Origin: Alloboseaceae bacterium BT-24-1 | GTDB taxonomy: Bacteria; Pseudomonadota; Alphaproteobacteria; Rhizobiales; Beijerinckiaceae | Length of the DNA: 64,000 nt | NCBI GenBank assembly: GCA_025846845.1 | Contig: JAOYTL010000005.1 | Coordinates: 124,001 to 188,000 of the forward strand | Reading direction: 5' to 3' | In this document: positions 8,953 through 17,060 of the stretch, piece after piece | How the letters are laid out: each line of letters opens with the position of its first letter | Numbering within the stretch: the stretch's first letter is position 1 | The notes under the pieces: model-generated | What the model saw: only the letters and a program-made list of their open reading frames with translations | Told to the model about the DNA's origin: nothing | Databases searched by the model: none | Made by a program: the position numbers and the translations under genes

Positions 8953-8971
8953 GAGCGCAGCTTCAGCGCTC
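8953..8971. terminator. Hairpin between convergent aroM and dioxygenase genes
   Basis: GAGCGC (8953-8958), 7-nt loop, GCGCTC (8966-8971), directly after the aroM stop and 12 nt from the end of the dioxygenase gene. There is no clear T-run on either side. It may serve as a weak bidirectional terminator. Confidence 0.4.
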
Positions 8972-8982
8972 CCAAAGCCGAG

Positions 8983-9939
8983 CTACTTCACCGATGGCGG
9001 CGTGCCGTGGGTGTGAAAGCTCTCGATCGTCTTCAGCCCCCAGGCCTGCCCCTTCTTCCGCTCCTCTTCCGTCCAGGTCACGGTCTGCCAGTCGGGATCG
9101 AGGATCAGGCGGGCGCCGGCATTGGCGATCTCGACCCGGTTTCCGGCGGGTTCGTAGACATAGAGGAAGAAGGTCTGCTGCACCGCGTGCTTGTGCGGCC
9201 CGGTCTCGATGAAGACGCCGTTCTCGAGGAAGAGATCGGCCGCCTCCAGGATGTGCTCGCGCTGGTCGACGGCATAGGTGACATGGTGGAAGCGCCCGCG
9301 CGCCGGGGTGTGGTCGCGGGTATAGGCGATGTCGTAGCTCTTGTTATTGACGGTGAACCAGCAGCCGCCGACCTCGCCTGAATCGAGCACGATCTGCTCG
9401 GTGACGCGGCTGCCGAGCGCCTTCGGCATGAAATCCCGGATCGCTGCGACGTCCTGCGCCAACAGGTTGAGATGGTCGAGCCGGCGCACGGCGCAGCCAC
9501 GGCCATGATTGCGCTGCGCCTGGTTCTTCAGGGCAGGTCGCTCCTTCTCGGGAGCGGCATACTTATTGGTCTCGAAATAGATCTCGAAGACATGGTCGTC
9601 CGGGTCGCGGAAGCGGTAGGCCCGGCCATGGCCGAGATCGCCCTCGCTCCAGCCGATGCCGCAGCCCATCGCCTCGATCGCCGCGACGCGGCGCAAAAGC
9701 GCCGCTTCGCTGCTGGCGCGGTAGCCGATATGGCCGACGCCGGTCGTCTTCGCCGCAGTGAGCTTCAGCGTGTGGAACTCGTAATCGTCCCAGGCGCGCA
9801 GATAGACGCTGTCGCCCTCGCGCCCGCTCTCCGTCAACCCGAAGATGTCGACGAAGAAGTCGAGGCTCTCCTGCGGCTTGTTCGTGAAGAGCTCGACATG
9901 GCCGAGATGGGCGATGTCGAAGCAGGGCTCGGTGCTCAT
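8983..9939 (-). CDS. Type I extradiol dioxygenase (VOC superfamily, catechol 2,3-dioxygenase-like)
   Basis: A 318-residue protein with two VOC repeats. The N-terminal repeat starts 'IAHLGHVELFTNKPQESLDF'; the C-terminal repeat carries the presumed iron ligands: a His in 'RFHHVTYAVDQREH', and the Glu in 'PAGNRVEIANAG', with a further His in 'VRRLDHLNLLAQDVAAIRD' at the start of the repeat. I set the start at the ATG at 9939 because it overlaps the stop of the upstream gene (ATGA); upstream codons are non-native in composition. The family opens catecholic rings next to the diol with O2. It is the last gene of an operon with GalB, GalC and GalD, so I infer that it supplies the oxalomesaconate-type product, which in Pseudomonas putida is made by the unrelated GalA. 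The substrate needs testing; homoprotocatechuate- or catechol-type activity is the alternative. Confidence 0.82.
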   Translation of the reverse strand: MSTEPCFDIAHLGHVELFTNKPQESLDFFVDIFGLTESGREGDSVYLRAWDDYEFHTLKLTAAKTTGVGHIGYRASSEAALLRRVAAIEAMGCGIGWSEGDLGHGRAYRFRDPDDHVFEIYFETNKYAAPEKERPALKNQAQRNHGRGCAVRRLDHLNLLAQDVAAIRDFMPKALGSRVTEQIVLDSGEVGGCWFTVNNKSYDIAYTRDHTPARGRFHHVTYAVDQREHILEAADLFLENGVFIETGPHKHAVQQTFFLYVYEPAGNRVEIANAGARLILDPDWQTVTWTEEERKKGQAWGLKTIESFHTHGTPPSVK

Positions 9940-11045
9940 CCCCAGACTTCCTTGGCGACGTCGAGGATGCGCGAGAGCTTGGCCCATTGTTCGTCCTCGG
10001 CCAGGACATTGCCTTCCTCGGTCGAGGCGAAGCCGCATTGCGGCGACAGGCAGAGCTGCTCAAGCGGCGCGTATTTCGACGCTTCCTCGATGCGGCGCTT
10101 GAGATTGTCCTTGCTCTCGATCTCGCCGAATTTCGAGGTCACCAGCCCGAGCACGACCTGCTTGTCGCCCTTGGGCAGGAAGCGCAGCGGCTCGAAGCCG
10201 CCGGAGCGGTCATCGTCCCACTCCATGAAGTAGCCGTCGACATTGATCTCGTTGAAGACCATCTCGGCCACCGGCTCGTAGCCGCCGGACGCAATGAAGG
10301 TCGACTTGAAATTGCCGCGGCAGGTATGGGTGGTGATCTGCATGTCGGCGGGCTTCGCCTTCAGCGCCGCGTTGAGCACGTCGCGATAGATGAAGACCAA
10401 CTGTTCCGGGTCGTCGCCGCGCTCGGCCAGCATCTTGCGCTGCTCGGGATCGCAGAAATAGGACAGGCTGGTGTCGTCGAGCTGGAGATAGCGGCAGCCG
10501 GCATCGTAGAAGGCCTTGATCGCCTTGGCGTAGACCTTGCCGAGATCCTCATAGTAATCCTCGATCCGCAGATACGCGCTCGGATCGATCGCTTTCCGGC
10601 CACCGCGGTAATGTAGCATGGACGGGCTCGGGATCGTCATCTTCGGCACGCGGCTGGTGTTCGCTGCCAGGAACTTGAAATGGGCGAGATGCGGATGATC
10701 GTCCGGGAAATCGAGCTTGCCGGTGACGCGGACCGCATGGCCCTTGGTGGTGACGCCCTTGAACTGGATGCCTGAATCGGTCTCGAAGCTGGTGACGCCC
10801 GACAGTCCGTCGAGGAAGTCGAAATGCCAGAAGGCGCGTCGGAATTCGCCATCAGTCACCGCCTGCAAGCCGACCTCTTCCTGCTTGCGGACGAGCTTTT
10901 TGATCTCCTCGTCCTCGATCGTCGTCAGCTCGGCCTGACCGATCTCACCGGCCGCGAGCTTGGCGCGGGCGTCCTTGACGGCTGAGCTGCGCAGCAGGCT
11001 GCCAACCATGTCGCCCCGGAACGGCGGCTTCTGTCTCTGGCTCAT
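9936..11045 (-). CDS. MetE-like (cobalamin-independent methionine synthase core) methyltransferase
   Basis: A 369-residue protein equal to the catalytic C-terminal barrel of MetE without its N-terminal half. Zinc ligands of the family are visible: His and Cys in 'ITTHTCRGNFKS', a Glu in 'EINVDGYFMEWDDD', and a Cys in 'LCLSPQCGFAS'. The ATG at 11045 has GAGGAAGGG upstream; a longer frame to 11213 lacks this. The stop overlaps the dioxygenase start by 4 nt, which ties it to aromatic catabolism. Known single-barrel relatives make methionine from homocysteine and various methyl donors. In this operon it may instead accept a methyl group from an aromatic methoxyl donor, but that is inference. Confidence 0.78.
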   Translation of the reverse strand: MSQRQKPPFRGDMVGSLLRSSAVKDARAKLAAGEIGQAELTTIEDEEIKKLVRKQEEVGLQAVTDGEFRRAFWHFDFLDGLSGVTSFETDSGIQFKGVTTKGHAVRVTGKLDFPDDHPHLAHFKFLAANTSRVPKMTIPSPSMLHYRGGRKAIDPSAYLRIEDYYEDLGKVYAKAIKAFYDAGCRYLQLDDTSLSYFCDPEQRKMLAERGDDPEQLVFIYRDVLNAALKAKPADMQITTHTCRGNFKSTFIASGGYEPVAEMVFNEINVDGYFMEWDDDRSGGFEPLRFLPKGDKQVVLGLVTSKFGEIESKDNLKRRIEEASKYAPLEQLCLSPQCGFASTEEGNVLAEDEQWAKLSRILDVAKEVWG

Positions 11046-11076
11046 GGCGTTTCCCTTCCTCGGTTCTGTCGTTGGC

Positions 11077-11784
11077 TCAGGCGGCGGCGAGGCCGAGATG
11101 GCGCTCCAGCCGTGATGGGTCGGCAAGGAGCTCGGCGCTCCCCGCGGCAAAGACGACGCGGCCGCGCTCGAGCACGATCGCCTCATCGGTGAGCTCCAGG
11201 ATCTTGCGGGCATGCTGCTCGATGACGATGGCCGAGAGCCCCTCCTCGCGGACGAGGCGCTTCAGAGCCCGCAGCAATTCCTCGACGATGATCGGCGCCA
11301 GCCCCTCGGTCGGCTCGTCGAGCAGCAGGAGCTTGGGGTTGAGCATCAACGCCCGGCCGATCGCCAGCATCTGCTGCTCGCCGCCGGAGAGCTGGTTGCC
11401 GAGATTGGCCTTACGCTCGGCAAGACGCGGGAACATCGAAAAGACGCGCTCTGTCGTCCACGGGCCGGGCTTCGCCACGGCGGTCAGGTTCTCCAGCACG
11501 GTCAGCGATTTGAAGATGTTGCGCTCCTGCGGCACCCAGCCGATGCCGGCATGGGCGCGCTGCTCGGGCGAGGCGGCGGTGATGTCCTGCCCGGCGAGCG
11601 TGATCCTGCCGCCACGCCGGCGCGTGACTCCGATGATGCTGTTGACCAATGTCGTCTTGCCGACGCCATTGCGGCCGAGAAGCGCCAGCGAGCGCCCTTC
11701 GGCGAGCGATAGATCGATGTCGAATAGCACCTGGGCCTCGCCATAGCCGGCGCTGAGGCGCTCGACGGTGAGGAGTTCAGCCAT
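11077..11784 (-). CDS. livF: Branched-chain-amino-acid-type ABC importer, ATP-binding protein LivF
   Basis: A 235-residue ATPase with Walker A 'LLGRNGVGKTTLVNS' near residue 34, the signature 'NQLSGGEQQMLAIGRAL' near 133, and Walker B 'KLLLLDEPTEGLAP'. The start at 11784 overlaps the end of livG by 8 nt. It is the last of five Liv genes (K-H-M-G-F order in the direction of transcription). Liv-type importers near aromatic genes often carry aromatic acids rather than leucine. By position this set should import the substrate of the gal operon. Confidence 0.88.
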   Translation of the reverse strand: MAELLTVERLSAGYGEAQVLFDIDLSLAEGRSLALLGRNGVGKTTLVNSIIGVTRRRGGRITLAGQDITAASPEQRAHAGIGWVPQERNIFKSLTVLENLTAVAKPGPWTTERVFSMFPRLAERKANLGNQLSGGEQQMLAIGRALMLNPKLLLLDEPTEGLAPIIVEELLRALKRLVREEGLSAIVIEQHARKILELTDEAIVLERGRVVFAAGSAELLADPSRLERHLGLAAA

Positions 11785-12529
11785 GGGCGTGCTCCCCGAG
11801 ATAGGCGGCACGGACCGCCGGATCGCGGGCGACCTCATCCGGATCGCCCTCCGCCAGCACATGGCCGTTGACCAGCACGGTGATCCGCGTCGCGAAGCGG
11901 AAGACGAGGTCCATGTCGTGCTCGATCAGCAGCACCGAGACATCTTCCGGCAGGCCAGCGACCATCGCCATCAGCTCGCGGCGCTCGGCTTCGGGCACAC
12001 CAGCCGCCGGCTCGTCGAGCAGCAGCACGCTGGGCTTCGCCGCAAAGGCGGCGGCGATCTCGATCTGCCGTTGCTTGCCATAGGGCAAGGTCGCGATGCG
12101 CTCGTCCATGATGTCGTCGAGCCTGAAGCGGGCGAGGATCTCGGCCGTCTCGGCGACGAGCTCTGCATCCCGGTCGAGCGCGCGCAGAAGCTGGCGGCCG
12201 CGTCCGAGCCGCTCGGAGGTGACGAGCGCGATCATCTCGACCGGCGTCATCGTCCCAAAGAGCTGGTTGATCTGGAAGGTACGCGCCAGCCCGCGTCCGA
12301 CCCGGGCCTCGCGCGAGACCGCTGTGATGTCCTCACCTTTCAATTCAACGCGGCCCGAGCTTGGGCGCAGCACGCCGGTCAGCAGGTTGACGAAGGTGGT
12401 CTTGCCGGCTCCGTTCGGGCCGATCAGCGCGTGGCGCGCGCCCTTCGCCAGCGTAAAGTCGACATGATCCGTCGCGGTGATGCCGCCGAAGCTCTTGCAC
12501 AGATCGAAGGTCTGGAGCGCCACGCTCAT
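11777..12529 (-). CDS. livG: ABC importer ATP-binding protein LivG
   Basis: A 250-residue ATPase with Walker A 'LIGPNGAGKTTFVNLL' near residue 36 and Walker B 'SVLLLDEPAAGVPEAE'. The signature region reads 'LPYGKQRQIEIAAAF', the usual LivG variant of LSGGQ. LivG and LivF form the heterodimeric motor of the complex. The gene overlaps livM by 4 nt at its start and livF by 8 nt at its end, as expected for tightly coupled subunits. Confidence 0.88.
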   Translation of the reverse strand: MSVALQTFDLCKSFGGITATDHVDFTLAKGARHALIGPNGAGKTTFVNLLTGVLRPSSGRVELKGEDITAVSREARVGRGLARTFQINQLFGTMTPVEMIALVTSERLGRGRQLLRALDRDAELVAETAEILARFRLDDIMDERIATLPYGKQRQIEIAAAFAAKPSVLLLDEPAAGVPEAERRELMAMVAGLPEDVSVLLIEHDMDLVFRFATRITVLVNGHVLAEGDPDEVARDPAVRAAYLGEHAHG

Positions 12530-13533
12530 GTCGGCGACCTCCGGCCGAGGCGCGCAACGCGGCCGACCACAGCCTTGATCCCGCCATGGATCAGTTCGCG
12601 CCCGCCGAGCACGAACAGCACCAGGAACAGCCCGATCCAGAACATCCAGTATTGCGGCGTGAAGCTCGCGATCACGTCCTGCAGCAGCTTGAAGGCGACG
12701 GCGCCGATCAGCCCGCCATAGAGATAGCCGGCGCCACCGATGATCAGCACCAGCATCAGATCGGCGGAGCGATGGAAGGCGAGCACGTCGAGCGAAACGA
12801 ACTGCGTGGTCTGCGCGAGCAGCGCGCCGGCTGCCCCGGCATAGGCCGCCGCCAGCGTGTAGACCGCGACCAGCCGCCAGTGCAGCGGCACGCCGGAGGC
12901 CGAGGCACGCAGGGGATTGTCGCGGATCGCCCGCAGCGACAGCCCGAAAGGCGAGCCAACGATGCGGCGCGCCAGCACGAACAGCACGAAGAGCACGGCA
13001 AGCGAATAGAGATAGGCGACCTTGCCGAAGATATCGAACTCGAACAGGCCGAGTACCGACCCCATCATGATGCCCTGCAGGCCATCGGCGCCACCGGTGA
13101 GCCAGCCGAGCGAGTTCGCCAGTTCCCCCAGGATCAGCGCGACACCTAGCGTCACCATCAGGCGCGTCAGGTCGCTGCCGCGCAGGATCAGCGGGCTGGT
13201 GAGCAGGCCGAGCAGGCCGGCAGCGCCCATGCCGACAGCGAGACCCGCCAGCGGATCGGCGCTGGCATGCTTGGCGAAGAGCCCAGCCGCATAGGCGCCG
13301 AAGCCGAAGAAGGCGGCGTGCCCGAGCGAGACGATGCCGGCATAGCCGAGGATCAGGTCGAGCGAGACGGCAAAGAGCCCGAGGATCGCGATCTCGTTCA
13401 GGATCAGGAGCTGGCGCGGCAGCAGGAAGAAGGCCGCCACGGCCAGGAGCCAGAACATGATCTCGGCCGGATGCCAGCGGCGCGCAGCATAAAGCGAGCG
13501 CTGGACGCGTGCCTCGATGCTGCCCTCGCTCAT
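12526..13533 (-). CDS. livM: ABC importer permease LivM
   Basis: A 335-residue membrane protein with about nine hydrophobic segments, starting 'MSEGSIEARVQRSL' before the first membrane helix. The family hallmark 'GYAGIVSLGHAAFFGFGAYA' is present near residue 63, and 'RAIRDNPLRASASGV' marks the cytoplasmic coupling loop. I took the ATG at 13533, which overlaps the livH stop; a longer frame continues upstream only because of GC-rich composition. It pairs with LivH as the translocation channel. Confidence 0.87.
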   Translation of the reverse strand: MSEGSIEARVQRSLYAARRWHPAEIMFWLLAVAAFFLLPRQLLILNEIAILGLFAVSLDLILGYAGIVSLGHAAFFGFGAYAAGLFAKHASADPLAGLAVGMGAAGLLGLLTSPLILRGSDLTRLMVTLGVALILGELANSLGWLTGGADGLQGIMMGSVLGLFEFDIFGKVAYLYSLAVLFVLFVLARRIVGSPFGLSLRAIRDNPLRASASGVPLHWRLVAVYTLAAAYAGAAGALLAQTTQFVSLDVLAFHRSADLMLVLIIGGAGYLYGGLIGAVAFKLLQDVIASFTPQYWMFWIGLFLVLFVLGGRELIHGGIKAVVGRVARLGRRSPT

Positions 13534-14387
13534 GCCCGGCCTCGTGCGAAGAGACCGTGCGGCCTGGTGATCAGCAGGACCACCATCAGCGCGTAGATGA
13601 TGAAGGCGCCGAGCTGCGGCACCAGATACTTGCCGGCGACGTCGGCGACCCCGAGCAGCATCGCGGCGAAGAAAGGACCGGAAATGGTCGAGGTGCCGCC
13701 GACCGTCACGACGATCAGGAAGTAGATCATGAACTTCAGCGAGAAAGTCGGATCGAGCCCCATCAGCTCGATGCCGAGCGCGCCGCCGAGGCCAGCGAGG
13801 CCGGAGCCGAAGGCGAAAGTCAGCGCGAACAGCCGGTTGACGGGGATGCCGAGCCCGCGCGCCACCCTGGCATCGTCGACCGCGGCGCGCAGCCGGCTGC
13901 CGAAGCGCGTGCGGGTGAAGCCCCATTGCATCGCGAAGGCGAGCGCGCCGCAGAGCAGGATGATGAAGAGCCGATAGCGGCCGACGCCGATCCCCGCGAG
14001 GTCGAAACGCCCGCTCAGCCAGGCCGGCAACTGCACGAATTGCTGGCTCGATCCCATCAAATAGTCGGCACCGGCGACGGCCATGAACACCAGCCCGATC
14101 GAGAACATCACCTGGTCGAGATGGCTCTTGGCGTACATCGGCCGGTAGACCAGCCGCTCCAGCACCAGCCCCGCGGCGGCTGCCACAAGGAAAGCCGCCG
14201 GCAGCGCCCACAGGAACGGCAGCCCGAGCCGCTGCATCGCCAGTACGGTGACATAGCCGCCGAACATGGCGAAGGCGCCGTGGGCGAGGTTGATGAAGTT
14301 CATCAACCCCATGGTCACGGACAGCCCGCAGGCCAGCACGAACAGGATCATGCCGTAGGCGACGCCGTCGAACAGAATGGTGAGCAC
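13530..14387 (-). CDS. livH: ABC importer permease LivH
   Basis: A 285-residue permease with about eight membrane segments. It starts 'MLTILFDGVAYGMILFVLAC' and includes 'MNFINLAHGAFAMFGGYVT', the LivH signature. The conserved 'RAAVDDARVARGLGIPVNRL' coupling segment lies near residue 165. It begins 21 nt after the binding-protein gene and overlaps livM by 4 nt. Confidence 0.88.
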   Translation of the reverse strand: MLTILFDGVAYGMILFVLACGLSVTMGLMNFINLAHGAFAMFGGYVTVLAMQRLGLPFLWALPAAFLVAAAAGLVLERLVYRPMYAKSHLDQVMFSIGLVFMAVAGADYLMGSSQQFVQLPAWLSGRFDLAGIGVGRYRLFIILLCGALAFAMQWGFTRTRFGSRLRAAVDDARVARGLGIPVNRLFALTFAFGSGLAGLGGALGIELMGLDPTFSLKFMIYFLIVVTVGGTSTISGPFFAAMLLGVADVAGKYLVPQLGAFIIYALMVVLLITRPHGLFARGRA

Positions 14388-14408
14388 GTCGGGTCCGCCT
14401 TGGCCGGC

Positions 14409-15581
14409 TTACTTCTTGGCCTTGGTCGGGTCCTTGACGTTGGGGATCGTCTCGAACTCCTGATTGTAGAGCTCGCCGTTCACGCGCTCGACCTTGCGGA
14501 TATAGACGTTCTGGATGATGTCGCGCGTCTCGGGATCGATCGAGATCGGCCCGCGCGGGCTCGTCCAGCTCATGCCCTTCATCGCGGTGACCAGCGCCTC
14601 GCCGCCCTCGCCCTTGGTCTTCTTCAGACCCTCATAGAGCGCGTGCATGCCGTCATAGCCGCCGACCGCCATGAAATTCGGGCGCATGCCGGGATTGGCT
14701 TTCTTGAAGCCCTCGACGAAGGCCTTGTTCTCCGGGCTGTCATGCGAGGCCGAATAATGCTGGGCGGTGATGACGCCAAGCGCGATGTCGCCCATGCCGT
14801 TGAGGATGTCGTCATCGGTCAGGTCGCCGGTGCCGATCAGCTTGATGCCGCTCTTGTCGAGCCCGCGCTCGACGAACTGCTTCATGAACTGGGCGCCGAC
14901 GCCCGACGGCACGAAGACCAGGAGCGCCTCCGGCTTGGCGTCGGCGACGCGCTGCAGGAACGGTGAGAAGTCCGGGTTCTGCAGGGGGACGCGGATGTTC
15001 TCGACCTGGCCGCCGCCGGCCTTGAATGCCTCCGAGAACGAGCTCTCGACGTCATGGCCCGGGCCGTAGTCGGAAACGATAGTGATGACGCGCTTGGTGC
15101 CCTGCTTGGCGATCCAGGTGCCGAAGGGCGCGCCGATCTGCGGCACGACCTGGCTGGTGCGCACGACGAAGGGCGAGCGCTCGGTGATGATCGCGGTCGC
15201 GGCCGCCATCACCACCATCGGCGTCTTCGCTTGTGTCGCCAGCGGGGCGGTCGCGAGCGCCAGCGGCGTCAGGCCGAAGCCAGCGATCGCGGTGACCTTG
15301 TCGTTGACGATCAGCTCCTGCGCGATGCGGCGGGTGACGTCCGCGGTGCCGGTGTCATCCTTGAGGATGAGCTCGATCTTCTTGCCGGCGACGGTCGCGC
15401 CCTTCTCCTGGATGTAGAGATTGGCGGCTGCGGCGATCTGCCGGCCGGTCGAGGCGAAGGGGCCCGTCATCGGCAGGATCAGGCCGATCTTGACCGCATC
15501 CTGCGCCAGAGCCGCGCCGCTGACCGAGGCGGCCAAAGCGAGGCCGAGCATTCCACTGAGAACAGTCCTGCGATTGGTCAT
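14409..15581 (-). CDS. ABC importer periplasmic substrate-binding protein (LivK/type I fold)
   Basis: A 390-residue binding protein. A signal peptide with a twin-arginine-like 'NRRTVLSGMLGLALAASVSG' is followed by 'ALAQDAVKIGLILPMTGPFA', the start of the type I periplasmic-binding fold; cleavage after ALA is likely. Family segments such as 'LILKDDTGTADVTRRIAQEL' follow. It lies between galC and livH in the same operon, so I infer that it binds an aromatic acid or aldol substrate of the gal pathway. The C-terminus is lysine-rich ('DPTKAKK'). Confidence 0.85.
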   Translation of the reverse strand: MTNRRTVLSGMLGLALAASVSGAALAQDAVKIGLILPMTGPFASTGRQIAAAANLYIQEKGATVAGKKIELILKDDTGTADVTRRIAQELIVNDKVTAIAGFGLTPLALATAPLATQAKTPMVVMAAATAIITERSPFVVRTSQVVPQIGAPFGTWIAKQGTKRVITIVSDYGPGHDVESSFSEAFKAGGGQVENIRVPLQNPDFSPFLQRVADAKPEALLVFVPSGVGAQFMKQFVERGLDKSGIKLIGTGDLTDDDILNGMGDIALGVITAQHYSASHDSPENKAFVEGFKKANPGMRPNFMAVGGYDGMHALYEGLKKTKGEGGEALVTAMKGMSWTSPRGPISIDPETRDIIQNVYIRKVERVNGELYNQEFETIPNVKDPTKAKK

Positions 15582-15635
15582 GTCGTTCCTCCCGAGAGTT
15601 GTGCCTGATCCCCTTTTTCGGGGCTTTCGTTGTGC

Positions 15636-16325
15636 TCAATCGTCTTCGTCGTCGCGATAGGTAAGGCCCGCTTTCGCGAGGCCGTCGCGCATAGCGTACA
15701 TGTCCAGCCCGAGTTCGCCAGCAGCCAGGCGCCTACGCTTTTCGTCTTCATTGGCTTCGCGCTTGCGGCCTGCGGCAGCGACCGCCTCGGCCTCGCGGCG
15801 CGGCACCACCACCACCCCATCATCGTCGGCGACGATCACGTCGCCGGGATGGACGAGCGCCCCAGCGCAGACCACCGGCACGTTGACCGAGCCGAGCGTC
15901 GCCTTGACCGTGCCCTTGGCCGAGATCGCCCGCGACCAGACCGGAAAGCCCATTTCGGTGAGCGTGCGCACATCGCGCACCCCCGCGTCGATGACGAGGC
16001 CGATGCCGCCGCGTGCCTTGAGCGAGGTCGCGAGCAGGTCGCCGAACATGCCATCGGTATTATCGGCAGTGCAGGCGACGACGAGGACGTCGCCGGGCTG
16101 CACCTGCTCGATCGCGACATGGATCATCCAGTTGTCGCCAGGCTGGGCCAGCACCGTCACCGCCCCGCCGGCGATCTGCGCCCCGGCATAGATCGGCCGC
16201 ATATAGGGCTTCAGCAAACCGCTCCGGCCCATCGCCTCATGCGTGGTGGAGACGCCGAGCGCGGCGAGATCGGCCATCGCCGCGGCCGGCGCGCGCTTCT
16301 TCGTGCGGATGACGACGTGCTTCAT
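15636..16325 (-). CDS. galC: 4-carboxy-4-hydroxy-2-oxoadipate aldolase / oxaloacetate decarboxylase (LigK/GalC, RraA-like)
   Basis: A 229-residue RraA-fold protein matching LigK/GalC in length. Residues 'GDNWMIHVAIEQVQPGDVLV' and 'DGMFGDLLATSLKARGGIGL' followed by 'VIDAGVRDV' form the metal- and pyruvate-binding site; the Arg-Asp of 'GVRDV' is the conserved pair. The enzyme cleaves CHA to pyruvate and oxaloacetate, the last step of the gallate and protocatechuate 4,5-cleavage pathways. Its start overlaps the galB stop (ATGA), and I rejected a longer frame that reads through galB. The presence of GalB and GalD next to it makes the assignment firm. Confidence 0.9.
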   Translation of the reverse strand: MKHVVIRTKKRAPAAAMADLAALGVSTTHEAMGRSGLLKPYMRPIYAGAQIAGGAVTVLAQPGDNWMIHVAIEQVQPGDVLVVACTADNTDGMFGDLLATSLKARGGIGLVIDAGVRDVRTLTEMGFPVWSRAISAKGTVKATLGSVNVPVVCAGALVHPGDVIVADDDGVVVVPRREAEAVAAAGRKREANEDEKRRRLAAGELGLDMYAMRDGLAKAGLTYRDDEDD

Positions 16326-17044
16326 GCCAGCGCCTCCAGCGCTTCTGGGAAGAGGCGCTGATAGGCCTCGCCATAGGTCATCGCCTTGCCGGAGTTGCGG
16401 CCGCCCTGCATGCCGCGGTTGAGCGCGACGCGGGTGTAGTATTCCCAGAGATGCTTCTGCGCCGCGAGGATCTCGAACGCCTTGCGCTTCTGCTCCCAGA
16501 CCTCGTCGATGTTGAGGATGACGTTCGGCTTGAAGTTGCACTGCTCCGGCTGGTGCGGCTCGAACAGGAAGACCGGCGGCGCGGCATAGGCACGCTCCGG
16601 ATCGGGCTTGTGACCGGCCGCCTGCGCGATGATGCGCGCCTCCTGGGCGAAGCGCGTCGCCTCGGGATGGTCGACATTATAGGGGTCTTCGAGCGCATGC
16701 GTCAGCACGAAGCTCGGATTGAGCTCATGGAAGATGTCGATGGCCCGCTCGAGCATCTCTGGGGTCGTCCGCAGCGGATAGTCGCCGGCATCCATGAACT
16801 CGATCTCGGCGCCAAGCAGCGCGGCGGCGGCTTCCGCCTCCTCGCGGCGCTGCGTCTTGACCTCGTCCATCTGTACGCCTGCCTTCTTCCAGGCGAACTG
16901 GCTCTCGCCGCGCTCGCCATAGGACAGGCAGAGAATCTTGACGCGCATACCGCGCCTGGCGTGCAGTGCAATCGCGCCGCCTGCGCGCCAGACGAAATCG
17001 CCGGGATGGGCGGTGATGACCAGGCCTGTCTTCTGGGCGCTCAT
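16322..17044 (-). CDS. galB: 4-oxalomesaconate hydratase, PIG-L type (GalB)
   Basis: A 240-residue PIG-L/LmbE-family protein with the zinc motif 'VITAHPGDFVWRAGGAIAL' near residue 9 and a downstream His in 'NVDHPEATRFAQEARI'. GalB of Pseudomonas putida is a PIG-L protein that hydrates 4-oxalomesaconate to CHA, unlike the LigJ hydratase of sphingomonads. The position directly upstream of the CHA aldolase and after the tautomerase supports GalB rather than a sugar deacetylase. It starts 16 nt after galD. Confidence 0.87.
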   Translation of the reverse strand: MSAQKTGLVITAHPGDFVWRAGGAIALHARRGMRVKILCLSYGERGESQFAWKKAGVQMDEVKTQRREEAEAAAALLGAEIEFMDAGDYPLRTTPEMLERAIDIFHELNPSFVLTHALEDPYNVDHPEATRFAQEARIIAQAAGHKPDPERAYAAPPVFLFEPHQPEQCNFKPNVILNIDEVWEQKRKAFEILAAQKHLWEYYTRVALNRGMQGGRNSGKAMTYGEAYQRLFPEALEALA

Positions 17045-17060
17045 CGGTTGCGCTCCTCCG

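Noticed and set aside
16322..17044. GalB candidate as an N-acetylglucosaminyl deacetylase
   Set aside because: PIG-L proteins can be deacetylases, but direct linkage to GalC and GalD makes the oxalomesaconate hydratase role far more likely.
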